Positions 43,774 through 52,939 of a stretch of DNA of 64,000 bases are shown here, piece by piece. Position numbers and translations under genes: made by a program. Position 1 is the stretch's first letter. Each line of letters begins with the position of its first letter. This DNA comes from CAVONV01 sp963697355. Its GTDB lineage: Bacteria > Acidobacteriota > Vicinamibacteria > Marinacidobacterales > DATDRI01. The stretch spans positions 248,001-312,000 of the forward strand of contig CAVONV010000035.1 of assembly GCA_963697355.1 (NCBI GenBank), read 5' to 3'. The notes beneath the pieces were generated by a model, which searched no databases, had not been told where the DNA came from, and was given only the letters and a program-made list of their open reading frames with translations.

Positions 43774-44049
43774 CTAGACCTGCGGGGGGGCACGAGAGCT
43801 CGGATGGTCCAAGTAGACCTGGAAATAATGGATGGATTCGCTCGCCGACGGAGTATCCTCCGTGAGCAACCTTGGCGGCTGAAGCGTCGCACAAACGTCG
43901 CGGTGACTCAGGCTGGGTATGGAGTTTTGAAAATGGCACGCAGGACAACTCTCATTGACCTGGAGGGCCTTTTCGGTATGAAAAAAGTCGATTGAAGTGA
44001 CGAGCGGCAGAAAGAGTAGAAGAAATATGAGCGTCCAACTCTTCCTCAT
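43774..44049 (-). CDS. Small exported protein with a single CxxCH motif
   Basis: A 91-residue protein starting at 44049 (RKSWTLIFLLLFLPLV signal sequence). The short mature part holds ESCPACHFQNS, a CxxCH motif that could bind c-type heme or a metal, and a second Cys about 16 residues later. No further domain is visible. It is the first gene of the RND operon, 72 bases before the tolC-like gene, so a role in metal sensing or delivery is plausible. A run of seven G near the 3' end could hide a frame error. The ribosome site is weak. Confidence 0.6.
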   Translation of the reverse strand: MRKSWTLIFLLLFLPLVTSIDFFHTEKALQVNESCPACHFQNSIPSLSHRDVCATLQPPRLLTEDTPSASESIHYFQVYLDHPSSRAPPQV

Positions 44050-44390
44050 ATCTACGGATTCTAAGGCATTTGGTGCCGGCGTATCAACCGCCGCGTTTGG
44101 TGCTGCTTGCTTCTTCTGCCACTTTCCTACCAACCTCCGGCAACCTAGTTCTTTTTTACTACTTTCGATGGCCCATTTGCTTTAACTTCGAGCCAACGAC
44201 TCCCTGATCGCAGCAGATCTGCTTCATTGGACCCTACTGCCACTTCCTACTTACTTCTTCCCACTACCCACTGGTTACCCGATTACTGATTATCTGGTTA
44301 CCGTCCACCGCCTCGCTGTTTTACCGCCTACCGCCCACTGGCTTCTTCTTCACTGGCCTCTGCCTACTGGCTTCTGACCTATCTCACGTC

Positions 44391-44490
44391 ACTGGTCACT
44401 GGTCACTGGTCACTGGTCACTGGTCACTGTCCCACTTCCTATGTCCTCCTTCCTCCTTCCTCCTTCCTCCTTCCTCCTTCCTCCTTCCTC
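44391..44490. repeat. Two heptamer arrays (GTCACTG and CTCCTTC units)
   Basis: About five copies of GTCACTG (44394-44428) are followed by about six copies of CTCCTTC (44443-44492). Further upstream (44230-44390) lies degenerate CTACTGGCC/CCACTGG sequence like that at 27138. The whole 523-base gap between 44050 and 44572 carries no gene beyond these. Confidence 0.8.
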
Positions 44491-44572
44491 CTTCTTCTCG
44501 CCCTTGCCACTCGCCAGTTCCCGCACTATCATCAGCGGTTGACATCCGACATCGCTTTGCGAAGGGGCATGC

Positions 44573-45313
44573 GTGAGATTCACTCTCCTGACATACAACA
44601 TCCATAAGTGCGTCGGAGGGGCGGATAGACGCCACGACCGAGACCGCATCACTGAGGTGATCTCTCACTATGACCCCGATCTGATTTTGCTTCAGGAAGT
44701 GGACCAGTACTCCAAACGTTCAAAGGCAAAGCGACAGGCCGATGTTTTGGGACAGGCTCTCGGGTACCGCCATCGCACCTACTTCCCCAACGTCAGAATT
44801 CGAGGGGGCGGGGCCTACGGCAACGCGATACTGAGTCGATTCCCGATCACGGAAACATCGAACCTCGACCTCACCATTCCTCCCAAGAAACGCCGCAGCG
44901 TGCTCCACGCTCGAATTCGCGTACGACTCAATGGGCAATTCGGGAACACCACCCGTACGTTCCATGTCTTTAACCTACATCTGGGCTTGTCCGGATTGGA
45001 ACGAAAGATACAACTCCGCAAATTCCTTGACAGCCAACCCTTCGTGCGGCTCCACCATCAAACACCCATTATCGTGGGGGGTGACTTCAATGACGTCTGG
45101 GGCACCCTTGGCAAGAAGCTTCTGGTCCCGGCCGGCTTTCGCGGCCTCGTGCGACCCATAAGGACTTTTCCCGCCTATGCACCGCTCCGAGCCCTTGATT
45201 CGCTCTATGTCAGAGGAGACATCGCCATCACCCAGGTGCACAGAGCGCGGCTGGAGGTTGCCAAGTGGGCGTCGGACCATCTTCCGCTAGTGGCGGAACT
45301 GGAAATTAAATAG
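44573..45313 (+). CDS. Endonuclease/exonuclease/phosphatase family protein
   Basis: A 246-residue EEP-fold hydrolase. It has TYNIHKC (Asn), LLQEVD (metal-binding Glu), HLGLSG (His), VGGDFND (Asp/Asn pair) and SDHLPLVAEL (catalytic Asp-His), all in canonical order. EEP members cut DNA, RNA or phospholipid phosphoesters with Mg2+; the short length and lack of a signal peptide suggest a cytoplasmic nuclease or phosphodiesterase. The start GTG has GAAGGGG six bases ahead. The gene stands alone, framed by repeat arrays. Confidence 0.9.
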   Translation: MRFTLLTYNIHKCVGGADRRHDRDRITEVISHYDPDLILLQEVDQYSKRSKAKRQADVLGQALGYRHRTYFPNVRIRGGGAYGNAILSRFPITETSNLDLTIPPKKRRSVLHARIRVRLNGQFGNTTRTFHVFNLHLGLSGLERKIQLRKFLDSQPFVRLHHQTPIIVGGDFNDVWGTLGKKLLVPAGFRGLVRPIRTFPAYAPLRALDSLYVRGDIAITQVHRARLEVAKWASDHLPLVAELEIK

Positions 45314-45370
45314 AGGACTCAAGGACTCAAGAACTCAAGAACTCGAAAACTCAGGACTCGAGAATGCAAG
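45314..45370. repeat. Tandem octamer repeat (ACTCAAGA unit)
   Basis: About six copies of ACTCAAGR/ACTCGAAA, the complement of the TTGAGTTC class, lie directly after the EEP gene stop. Confidence 0.75.
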
Positions 45371-45382
45371 AGGAGAAGCAAA

Positions 45383-45913
45383 ATGGCTGCTTACATGGGG
45401 GGGCGGATTGAGATTATTCAGACGGATATTACAGCGCTCGATGTCGATGCTATTGTCAACGCTGCAAATCCATCGCTCCTTGGTGGCGGAGGGGTCGACG
45501 GTGCCATTCATCGGGCGGCGGGGCCGGAGCTACTCGAAGAATGCCATGGGCTAGGCGGGGCGCAAACGGGCGAAGCAAAAATCACCAAAGGGTACCGCCT
45601 TCCGGCTCGATTCGTCATCCACACCGTTGGACCGATCTGGAAAGGTGGCACGGCCCGAGAACCGGAGCTTTTGACGAGCTGCTATCGACATAGCCTCGAG
45701 CTCGCCAAGGACAACGAGCTCATTTCCATTGCCTTCCCCTCACTATCGACCGGTGTCTATGGCTATCCCATCGACAAGGCGGCCCGCATCGCCCAAACGA
45801 CCGTCCGCAACTGGCTCGGTGAGCATCCCTTGCCGGAAAGGGTCGTTTTTTGTTGTTTTTCCCAATCTGACGTCGCCGTCTACGAACAACTTGCAGAGGA
45901 TACACTGGTTTAG
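45383..45913 (+). CDS. Macrodomain protein (ADP-ribose-binding, YmdB-like)
   Basis: A 176-residue single macrodomain. DAIVNAANPSLLGGGGVDGAIHRAAG is the ADP-ribose loop (Asn/Asp residues plus the Gly run), GYRLPARFVIHTVGP is the central strand and PSLSTGVYGYPIDKAA is the second phosphate loop. Bacterial members hydrolyse O-acetyl-ADP-ribose or remove ADP-ribose from protein; one was linked to RNase III control. AGGAGAAG upstream sets the ATG. No partner gene is evident. Confidence 0.94.
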   Translation: MAAYMGGRIEIIQTDITALDVDAIVNAANPSLLGGGGVDGAIHRAAGPELLEECHGLGGAQTGEAKITKGYRLPARFVIHTVGPIWKGGTAREPELLTSCYRHSLELAKDNELISIAFPSLSTGVYGYPIDKAARIAQTTVRNWLGEHPLPERVVFCCFSQSDVAVYEQLAEDTLV

Positions 45914-45977
45914 GACGCTACCCTCGCCACTTGCCACTTTCCCTTGTTTCGAACTAACATCTCGACCCGCTAGACAC

Positions 45978-46049
45978 GAATTTCGGGGACAGGTTATTAA
46001 TATTCCCTCGTAAGCGATTCAGAATATTGATCACCTGTCCCCGAAATTC
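45978..46049. repeat. Long inverted repeat with GGGGACAGGT arms
   Basis: A perfect 17-bp inverted repeat (GAATTTCGGGGACAGGT, 45978-45994, with its complement at 46033-46049) encloses a second imperfect repeat (ATTAATATTC / GAATATTGAT). The folded element would be a hairpin of about 27 bp. The GGGGACAGGT core recurs at 59729 and, degenerate, at 13165. Confidence 0.85.
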
Positions 46050-46159
46050 CGGACCGTACTTCGAACGATCGAACGTCGCATGGTCCAGCGCTGCCACGGA
46101 AAATCCTGCGGTCCGTTTCCGCATGGCGGGTTGGAGTCAAAGAAGCGGGGTGTAATTCT

Positions 46160-49100
46160 ATGAAATCCTCATCGACAACTTTTGGAAGAATCCTCGTTCT
46201 CATTCTGTTTCTCGGTCTAGCCTTGGGCTTCCATCAAGCGCTACTCGCCCAAGGGAGCCACCGAGACTACGAAGCGAACGAGGCCAATACGGTGGTTTCG
46301 CCCTCGTTCATAGAGGGCCTCAAATTCCGCGACATCAATTTCTCCCGGGGCGGACGATCCACGGCTGTCGCGGGTGTCCCCGGTAATCCCTTGGTCTATT
46401 ACTTCGGAAGCACCGGAGGCGGTGTGTGGAAAACCGAAGATGCCGGCAACAACTGGAAAAACATCTCCGACGGATTCTTTGGTGTGGGTGCTATTGGATC
46501 CATTGCGGTGGCTGACTCGGATCCCAACGTCGTCTACGTCGGAACCGGCTCGGCATGCCCTCGCGGCAACATCTCCGTGGGCGACGGCATTTACAAATCG
46601 ACGGATGCCGGTAAGACCTGGAAACACATAGGACTCCGGCAGGCAGGCCAAATTGGCTGTATCCGAGTCCACCCCAACAATCCCGACTTGGTCTACGTAG
46701 CGGCTCTAGGCCACATCTTCGGCCCCAACGAGGAGCGCGGAGTATTTCGCTCCAAGGACGGTGGCGGGACATGGGAGAAGATCTTCTACATCAACGAGGA
46801 GACTGGCATCAACGAAATTGCCATGGACACCACCAACCCCCGCCATCTCTACGCAGCGGCTTGGCGGGTGGAACGGAAGCCTTGGGCTTTGCTGTCGGGT
46901 AACGAAGACGGCGGCATCTTCAAATCCACGGATGGCGGCGATTCATGGAACAAACTCGAGGGCGGACTACCGACCGGTCTCGTCGGCAAGATTGCCGTTA
47001 CGGTCTCACCAGCCAATTCGAACCGAGTTTGGGCACTCATCGAAGCCGAGGGAGAAAGAGGAGGCGTCTTCCGGAGTGATGACGCCGGTGAGAAGTGGAC
47101 AAGGATCAACGGCGAAGCCAAGCTACGCCAACGTCCATGGTACTACCTTCATATCTTCGCCGATCCCAGGGACGAGAATACCGTCTACGCATTGAACACC
47201 GGCTTTTATAAATCCATCGACGGCGGTAAAACGTTCCCCATCCAGTCAAGAGTGCCGCACGGGGATAACCATGATCTGTGGATCAATCCCAACGACCCGA
47301 AAGTCATGATCAACGCCAACGATGGTGGGGCCAATGTTTCCTTCGATGGTGGGGAGTCTTGGTCCTGGCAAATGAACCAACCCACGGCCGAGATCTACCG
47401 CGTGTTCGTCGATAACCAGTGGCCGTATCGTGTCTATGGACCGCAACAGGACAACAGCACTATTTCTGTACCCAGCCACGGAATGGTCGCCTGGAATCGG
47501 ATGCCGCCGGAATGGTACGACGTCGGCGGTTGTGAGAGTGGACACATTGCCTTCGATCCCGACAATCCGGACGTGACCTACGCCGGGTGCTATGGAGGTA
47601 ACATTTCACGAGTCGACCGCTCGACCAGTGAGTCGCGTGCGGTTCTGGCCTACCCCCAACTTCAGCTCGGTGCGGCGCCCAGGGATTTGAAATATCGCTT
47701 CCAATGGAACGCCCCTATCCGCGTCTCACCACACGATCCCACCGTCGTCTACCATGCTTCTCAGAAACTACTTCGCTCCAAAGACGCAGGTCAGTCCTGG
47801 GAGGAGCTCAGCCCCGATCTCACGACGAACAACCCCGAGACCCAGGACTACACGGGAGGCCCTATTAGTCACGACAGCACGGGAGTCGAGGTTTACAACA
47901 CTATTTTCGCCTTCGAGGAATCTCCCCACCAGGCGGGGCTCTTCTGGACGGGAAGCGACGACGGCAAGGTGCAGATCTCCAGAGACACCGGCGCCAACTG
48001 GACGGACATCACGCCGAAGGACATGCCGGAGGGCGGCACCGTAAACGTCATCGAGCTTTCGGCGCACGATGCCGGGCGAGCCTTCATTGCCGTGTACAAG
48101 TATCGAGAGAATGATTTCCATCCTTACATCTTTCGTACTAATGACTACGGTCAAAGTTGGGATCTACTGACCAACGGTACGAACGGTATCCCGGCTACTA
48201 ACTTTACGCGCGCCATCCGGGAGGACCCCGACAAGAAGGGGCTACTTTACGCGGGTACTGAGTTTGGTCTGTATGTTTCGTTCGACGATGGTGCTCACTG
48301 GCAAAGCTTTCAGAGCAATATGCCCATCACTCCCATCACCGACCTCCGCGTCCATCGGAAGGACCTGGTCATCTCGACGCAAGGCCGTGCCTTTTGGATT
48401 CTCGACGACGTGACCCCCCTGCATCAGGTGACAGAAGAAGTCACAAAAGCCGACGCTTGGCTCTTTGAGCCACGAGCGGCCTACCGTGGAGTCTCGAGAG
48501 GGGCAGGGATCAACTACCACTTCACCAAGTTACCGGAGAAAGAGGTCACCCTCGAGATCTTGGATGTCAATGACAAGGTTCTCAGAACCTTCAAGGGGAC
48601 ACCTGGTGAAGCGCCCGAGCCCGAGAACCCGATGGCGAGATTTTTCGGATTCGGCCGGGGATCCGACAAGATCCCCGTCAAAGAAGGGCTGAACACATTC
48701 ACCTGGAATTTGCGCTTGAAATCCCCTGAGGTTCCAAAGGGTGTCGTTCACTGGGGTGGGATGCGTGGTCCCACGGTGGTACCCGGCAACTACAAGGTTC
48801 GTCTGAGCGCAGGCGATTGGAGCGAGACTCGTGCGCTCAAAGTCGAATCTAATCCCAACTACCCGACCACCGTGGCTCAGTACCAAGAGCAGCTCGATTT
48901 CGTGACGGAAGTCGGCGCCAAAGTTGAGGAGCTTTTCGACGGCCTCACCAAACTGCGGGACGTCAAAACGCAAGCTAAAGGTATGGTGGAGCGGTTGAAA
49001 AAAGCGGAAATGGAAGACGAAGAAGTCGCTGAAGCCGCCAAAGAGCTCGACAAGAAACTGACCGACATCGAGGTGAAACTGACGCAAGTCGAGAGCAAGT

Positions 49101-49339
49101 CGGGGCAGGATCCCATCAATTTTCCACCCCAGATCGACAATCAATTCACGACACTCTATTCTTATGTGTCAGGAAACGACTATCAGCCGACGGCGGGGGC
49201 GCGCGCGCGATTCGAGGACCTCAAGCCTCAATTGGCCGAGCTCATGAGTCAACTCAATCAAATCTTGGGCACGGACGTCGCGGCATTCAACACGCTGGTA
49301 AGCAGTAAGAACGTACCACCTGTGGTCATAGCGAAATAA
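46160..49339 (+). CDS. Secreted sortilin/BNR-type beta-propeller protein
   Basis: A 1059-residue exported protein (signal peptide to about residue 32). I count eleven Asp-box motifs of the S-x-D-x-G-x-T-W type (for example TDAGKTW, KDGGGTW, TDGGDSW, KDAGQSW, RDTGANW, FDDGAHW), spread over residues 75-740. They form one or two seven-bladed propellers of the VPS10/xyloglucanase-like class. A beta domain (VTLEILDVNDKVLRTFKG) and a charged helical tail (LKKAEMEDEEVAEAAKELDKK) follow. Catalytic acids are not evident, so a binding or structural role is as likely as hydrolysis. Paralogues of this size are frequent in Acidobacteriota. Confidence 0.9.
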   Translation: MKSSSTTFGRILVLILFLGLALGFHQALLAQGSHRDYEANEANTVVSPSFIEGLKFRDINFSRGGRSTAVAGVPGNPLVYYFGSTGGGVWKTEDAGNNWKNISDGFFGVGAIGSIAVADSDPNVVYVGTGSACPRGNISVGDGIYKSTDAGKTWKHIGLRQAGQIGCIRVHPNNPDLVYVAALGHIFGPNEERGVFRSKDGGGTWEKIFYINEETGINEIAMDTTNPRHLYAAAWRVERKPWALLSGNEDGGIFKSTDGGDSWNKLEGGLPTGLVGKIAVTVSPANSNRVWALIEAEGERGGVFRSDDAGEKWTRINGEAKLRQRPWYYLHIFADPRDENTVYALNTGFYKSIDGGKTFPIQSRVPHGDNHDLWINPNDPKVMINANDGGANVSFDGGESWSWQMNQPTAEIYRVFVDNQWPYRVYGPQQDNSTISVPSHGMVAWNRMPPEWYDVGGCESGHIAFDPDNPDVTYAGCYGGNISRVDRSTSESRAVLAYPQLQLGAAPRDLKYRFQWNAPIRVSPHDPTVVYHASQKLLRSKDAGQSWEELSPDLTTNNPETQDYTGGPISHDSTGVEVYNTIFAFEESPHQAGLFWTGSDDGKVQISRDTGANWTDITPKDMPEGGTVNVIELSAHDAGRAFIAVYKYRENDFHPYIFRTNDYGQSWDLLTNGTNGIPATNFTRAIREDPDKKGLLYAGTEFGLYVSFDDGAHWQSFQSNMPITPITDLRVHRKDLVISTQGRAFWILDDVTPLHQVTEEVTKADAWLFEPRAAYRGVSRGAGINYHFTKLPEKEVTLEILDVNDKVLRTFKGTPGEAPEPENPMARFFGFGRGSDKIPVKEGLNTFTWNLRLKSPEVPKGVVHWGGMRGPTVVPGNYKVRLSAGDWSETRALKVESNPNYPTTVAQYQEQLDFVTEVGAKVEELFDGLTKLRDVKTQAKGMVERLKKAEMEDEEVAEAAKELDKKLTDIEVKLTQVESKSGQDPINFPPQIDNQFTTLYSYVSGNDYQPTAGARARFEDLKPQLAELMSQLNQILGTDVAAFNTLVSSKNVPPVVIAK

Positions 49340-49351
49340 ACGCATACGGTC

Positions 49352-49386
49352 CCGGAGAGGCCTCGGTCCGAACGAGGCCTCTCCGG
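49352..49386. terminator. Strong hairpin after the BNR protein gene
   Basis: A perfect 14-bp stem (CCGGAGAGGCCTCG with its complement) and a 7-base loop lie 12 bases after the stop. There is no T-run, so termination may not be intrinsic. Confidence 0.65.
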
Positions 49387-49606
49387 AAACGTCAGAAGCG
49401 CTCAGCCCGCCATCACGCGCAAATCTCACACTACGTCAGTCACTTCAGTCGCTTGCTCGTTCGCACTCCTTCGCGACCATCTGCTGCCTCCTTCCTGGAA
49501 TTCCTGATTTCTTGATTTCCTGCTTTCCCGGAACTCTTCTGCTTTTGATCCCGTATGTCTCTTCAAAGGGAACTTTGGGCCAGCGGCAACAAATAGGAGA
49601 GGCGAA

Positions 49607-50249
49607 ATGAAACAACTCCTTGTCACCACGGCCGTTTTTTTCGGCTTGACGGCATCCGCTCATTCCAAAGAGGTGCGCACATTCGATAGGACGTTCGACG
49701 CAAGTGCATTCGATAGGCTTTCTGTCGATATCCCCGTGGGTGAAGTGGAGATCGCAGGCTCCGGCACGAGCGAGAATCAGCGTCGAGGTCACCGTGAACT
49801 GTAGCGGATGGCGAACCTCGCGCTGTGAGGAATATGCAGAGGATGTCGACCTCGTGTCGCGCGAGTGGAAGGACCGTATCGAGCTCGAAATCGATGGCTC
49901 GAGAAAATGGAAAACCATCGGCCTTTCCTTTGATATTCGAATGAGAGCGCCCGCCGGCATGAAGCTCGAGGTCGACATGGGAGTGGGGGAATTGGACATC
50001 TCAGGGTTCAGGAATGATGTTTCCGCAGACCTCGGTGTCGGAGAATTGTCGGTCGCGATGGACGAGTCCAACGTTCGTTTGGTGGACCTCGAAACGGGAC
50101 TCGGGGAAGCCGACTTACGATACAGCGAAGGCGAAATGGAATCGAGCGGCATATTCGGAAACGAGATTCGCTGGGACGAGGGCAAGGGCACCGCGAACGT
50201 CAGACTCGAGGTGGGCGTCGGTGAAATCGACCTTCGTTTGAGACCCTAG
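49607..50249 (+). pseudogene. Small secreted beta-helix-like (DUF4097-type) protein, frameshifted
   Basis: An intact signal peptide (KQLLVTTAVFFGLTASAHS) and FDASAFDRLSVDIPVGEVEIAGSGTS are read in the first frame. After 49772 the protein continues in the next frame as RISVEVTVNCSGWRTSRCEEY and on to GVGEIDLRLRP. Removing one G (49772) gives G-T-S-R-I-S-V-E-V, a single protein of about 213 residues. Repeated [MG]-GVGELD strands (MGVGELDISG, LGVGELSVAM, TGLGEADLRY, VGVGEIDLRL) suggest a short beta-solenoid as in LiaF/DUF4097 proteins. It precedes the permease by about 100 bases. Either a recent pseudogene or a sequencing error. Confidence 0.7.
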
Positions 50250-50354
50250 CCCTCGCGGGCAACAATCCGTAAAACAAGGGGCGCTCGATTCCAGAGATGA
50301 AGTCTTCCCGCCCATTCAGGGAACAATCCCGCGACCAGATCCGTTTCAAAGAGC

Positions 50355-52838
50355 ATGGAAAATCTCTGGAAAGACATCCAGTTCGGCCTCCGGATGTTCA
50401 CAAAGAACCCCGGATTTACGGCCGTGGCCACCCTATCGCTGGCACTCGGAATCGGTGTCAACTCCACCATCTTCAGCCTCGTCAACGCCATACTTCTCCG
50501 ACCCATGCCGGTTGAGGATCCCCATCAACTCGTAGAGATCTACTCGGGAACGGACCTGTTCGAATATTCGGTCAACTCGTACCTCGACTACGTGGACTTC
50601 CGCGATCAAAACGACGTGTTCAGCGGACTAATCGCCCATTCCATGATGTCTGCTCGAATCACCCTCGAAGGTCGCTCCGAGCTGGTCGTTGGTGAGATCG
50701 TCACCCACAACTACTTCGATGTCTTGGGAGTCGAGCCGCACTTGGGACGATGGTTCCTTCCCGAAGAGGATCGGACGGAAGGCACGCATCCGGTGGCCGT
50801 AATCAGCCAAGGAGCCTGGCAGCGACGATTCGGCTCGGATCCGGCCATCTTGGGGAAGACCACCAAAGTAAACGGACAGGTCTACACCATCGTTGGAGTG
50901 ACACCGGAGAAGTTCACGGGAACGGTTCCCGGATTCTCGCCGGAGATCTGGGTTCCCATGATGATGGCCGAAGATGTCGACCCGTCAGGCATCACCGATA
51001 GTCAGCCCTCTCCTACCGGAGACACGCGGCTCGAGCAACGAGGCAACCGCTGGCTCTTTCTCAAGGGCCGTCTCAAAGATGACATGACTTTGGAGCAAGC
51101 TGAGGCCCAGTTCGCCACCATCATGAAACGCCTGGAGCGAGAGTATCCCGAGACGAACGAAGACCGAAAAATCACGATGATGCCCGCCGGCAATGTGAGG
51201 CTTCACCCCATGATCGACCAATACCTCACGCCTGCCGCACTGCTCATCCTCGCCGTCGTTGGTTTAGTGCTTCTCATCGCCTGCGCAAACGTCGCGAACA
51301 TGCTCCTGGCTCGCGCGTCCGCCCGAAGACAAGAGATCGCGGTCCGGCTCGCTATCGGTGCCAGCCGCATGCGACTCTTTCGTCAGCTACTAACGGAAAG
51401 CATCCTGCTGTCAGGACTAGGAGGATTGCTGGGTCTCGTTTTTGCCTACTGGACCGCAGACTTGCTGCTGGCGTTCCGCCCCCCCGGTGATTTCCCCATT
51501 ACTTTGGACCTCGGAATCGATTCCCGCGTGTTCTTGTTCACATTTGGTATCTCCGTTCTCGCCGGGTTGGTCTTCGGTCTGGCTCCTGCGCTCCAGGCTT
51601 CCCGCCCGGATCTGATGCCCGTCCTCAGAAACGAGGGGACGAGAGGAGGTGGAAGCAAAGGCCGCCTCCAACTTCGAAACGTCTTGGTGGTCGGTCAAGT
51701 GGCCGTTTCCCTGGTCCTTCTCATCGGAGCGAGCCTCCTCGTGAGAAGTCTCGAAAGCGCCAGTATGATGGACGTTGGATTCGACGATGACCGTCTCGCC
51801 GTACTAAGCGTCGACTTCGATCTCCATGGATACAATGAGGAAGCTGGAAAGGCTTTTTTTCAACAGCTCGTGGAACGGGCACGCACCGTCCCAGGTGTCG
51901 AGTCAGCCACGCTCGTTCAACGGCTTCCACTGACCGTCGACTTGAGTATGACGGGCATCTATATCGAGGGACATCACGAAAGCAAGGACGACGAGCCCTA
52001 CCTCATCGATGTGACAAGAGTGGCCTCGGATTACTTTGATACATTCGGAATCCCGCTCGTCAAAGGCCGCGATTTCAGCGAGGCGGATACCGAGGATGCG
52101 CCTAGAGTGGCCATCATCAATGACACCATGGCCCGTATGTATTGGCCGGACAAGGACCCCATAGGGCAGCGTTTCCACACGGAAGGACTCGACGGCCCAA
52201 CCACAGAGATTATCGGTGTTTGCCGGGATTACAACGTCCGCACCGTGGGAGAGGAGCCGCGGCCCTTCCTCCATTCACCTCGATCGCAACGATACAATTC
52301 CTTTGCCAACATTGTGGTGCGAACGAGCGGCGATCCCGCGACGATGGTGGGGAACCTGAGACGAGAAGTTCTCGAGCTGGACTCCGACTTGATGTTCATC
52401 GATGCCGACGCCATGCCGAAACTTATCGAAGTGACGTTACTCCCCGTCCGCATGGGAGCCGTCCTCATCGGCCTGTTTGGTATCCTTGGAATGATGCTCG
52501 CCGCCGTCGGACTCTACGGTGTCATTGCCTATTCCGTCGCCCGCCGAACACACGAGCTGGGACTCCGGATGGCCCTCGGTGCCAAAACCGGTGATGTGAT
52601 CCAGATGGTCATCCGACAAGGGATGGTCATTACTCTTCTCGGAGTTGTTGCCGGATTGATTGGAGCAGCTGTGGTAAGCCAGGTCCTTTCTTCGCAGCTT
52701 TATGGAGTCAGTGCTCTCGATCCCCTTAGCTTCGGTTTGGCCGCCCTACTCCTGGTGGGAGTGGCGCTCTTCGCCAACTACATCCCAGCGCGCCGAGCCG
52801 CGAAAGTGGACCCAGTCATTGCGTTGAGGTACGAGTAG
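50355..52838 (+). CDS. ABC-type permease of the ADOP class (MacB/FtsX-like)
   Basis: An 827-residue inner-membrane protein. It opens with the ADOP/MacB signature LWKDIQFGLRMFTKNPGFTAVA and ALGIGVNSTIFSLVNAILLRP. A periplasmic MacB_PCD domain (about 55-240) is followed by an FtsX domain (LIACANVANMLLARASARRQEIAVRLAIGASR). A second periplasmic domain and second FtsX domain follow (GLRMALGAKTGDVIQMVIRQG), ending PARRAAKVDPVIALRYE. ADOP stands for acidobacterial duplicated orphan permease; these occur in many copies without a partner ATPase nearby, as here. Exported substrate unknown. Confidence 0.93.
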   Translation: MENLWKDIQFGLRMFTKNPGFTAVATLSLALGIGVNSTIFSLVNAILLRPMPVEDPHQLVEIYSGTDLFEYSVNSYLDYVDFRDQNDVFSGLIAHSMMSARITLEGRSELVVGEIVTHNYFDVLGVEPHLGRWFLPEEDRTEGTHPVAVISQGAWQRRFGSDPAILGKTTKVNGQVYTIVGVTPEKFTGTVPGFSPEIWVPMMMAEDVDPSGITDSQPSPTGDTRLEQRGNRWLFLKGRLKDDMTLEQAEAQFATIMKRLEREYPETNEDRKITMMPAGNVRLHPMIDQYLTPAALLILAVVGLVLLIACANVANMLLARASARRQEIAVRLAIGASRMRLFRQLLTESILLSGLGGLLGLVFAYWTADLLLAFRPPGDFPITLDLGIDSRVFLFTFGISVLAGLVFGLAPALQASRPDLMPVLRNEGTRGGGSKGRLQLRNVLVVGQVAVSLVLLIGASLLVRSLESASMMDVGFDDDRLAVLSVDFDLHGYNEEAGKAFFQQLVERARTVPGVESATLVQRLPLTVDLSMTGIYIEGHHESKDDEPYLIDVTRVASDYFDTFGIPLVKGRDFSEADTEDAPRVAIINDTMARMYWPDKDPIGQRFHTEGLDGPTTEIIGVCRDYNVRTVGEEPRPFLHSPRSQRYNSFANIVVRTSGDPATMVGNLRREVLELDSDLMFIDADAMPKLIEVTLLPVRMGAVLIGLFGILGMMLAAVGLYGVIAYSVARRTHELGLRMALGAKTGDVIQMVIRQGMVITLLGVVAGLIGAAVVSQVLSSQLYGVSALDPLSFGLAALLLVGVALFANYIPARRAAKVDPVIALRYE

Positions 52839-52862
52839 AGAAGCAGGAGGAAGAATAAAGTA

Positions 52863-52913
52863 GAAAGGAGGAAGTCGTCCATCGCTACTCTCTCTTTCCT
52901 ACTTCCTCCTTTC
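52863..52913. terminator. Hairpin between convergent genes
   Basis: GAAAGGAGGAAGT (52863-52875) pairs perfectly with ACTTCCTCCTTTC (52901-52913), with a 25-base loop. It could serve both convergent genes. Confidence 0.5.
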
Positions 52914-52939
52914 TCCTTTCTCCTTGATTGCTTCACTTC

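Noticed and set aside
44391..44490. Possible CRISPR or microsatellite coding tract
   Set aside because: Heptamers without spacers; no open frame of sense across the arrays.
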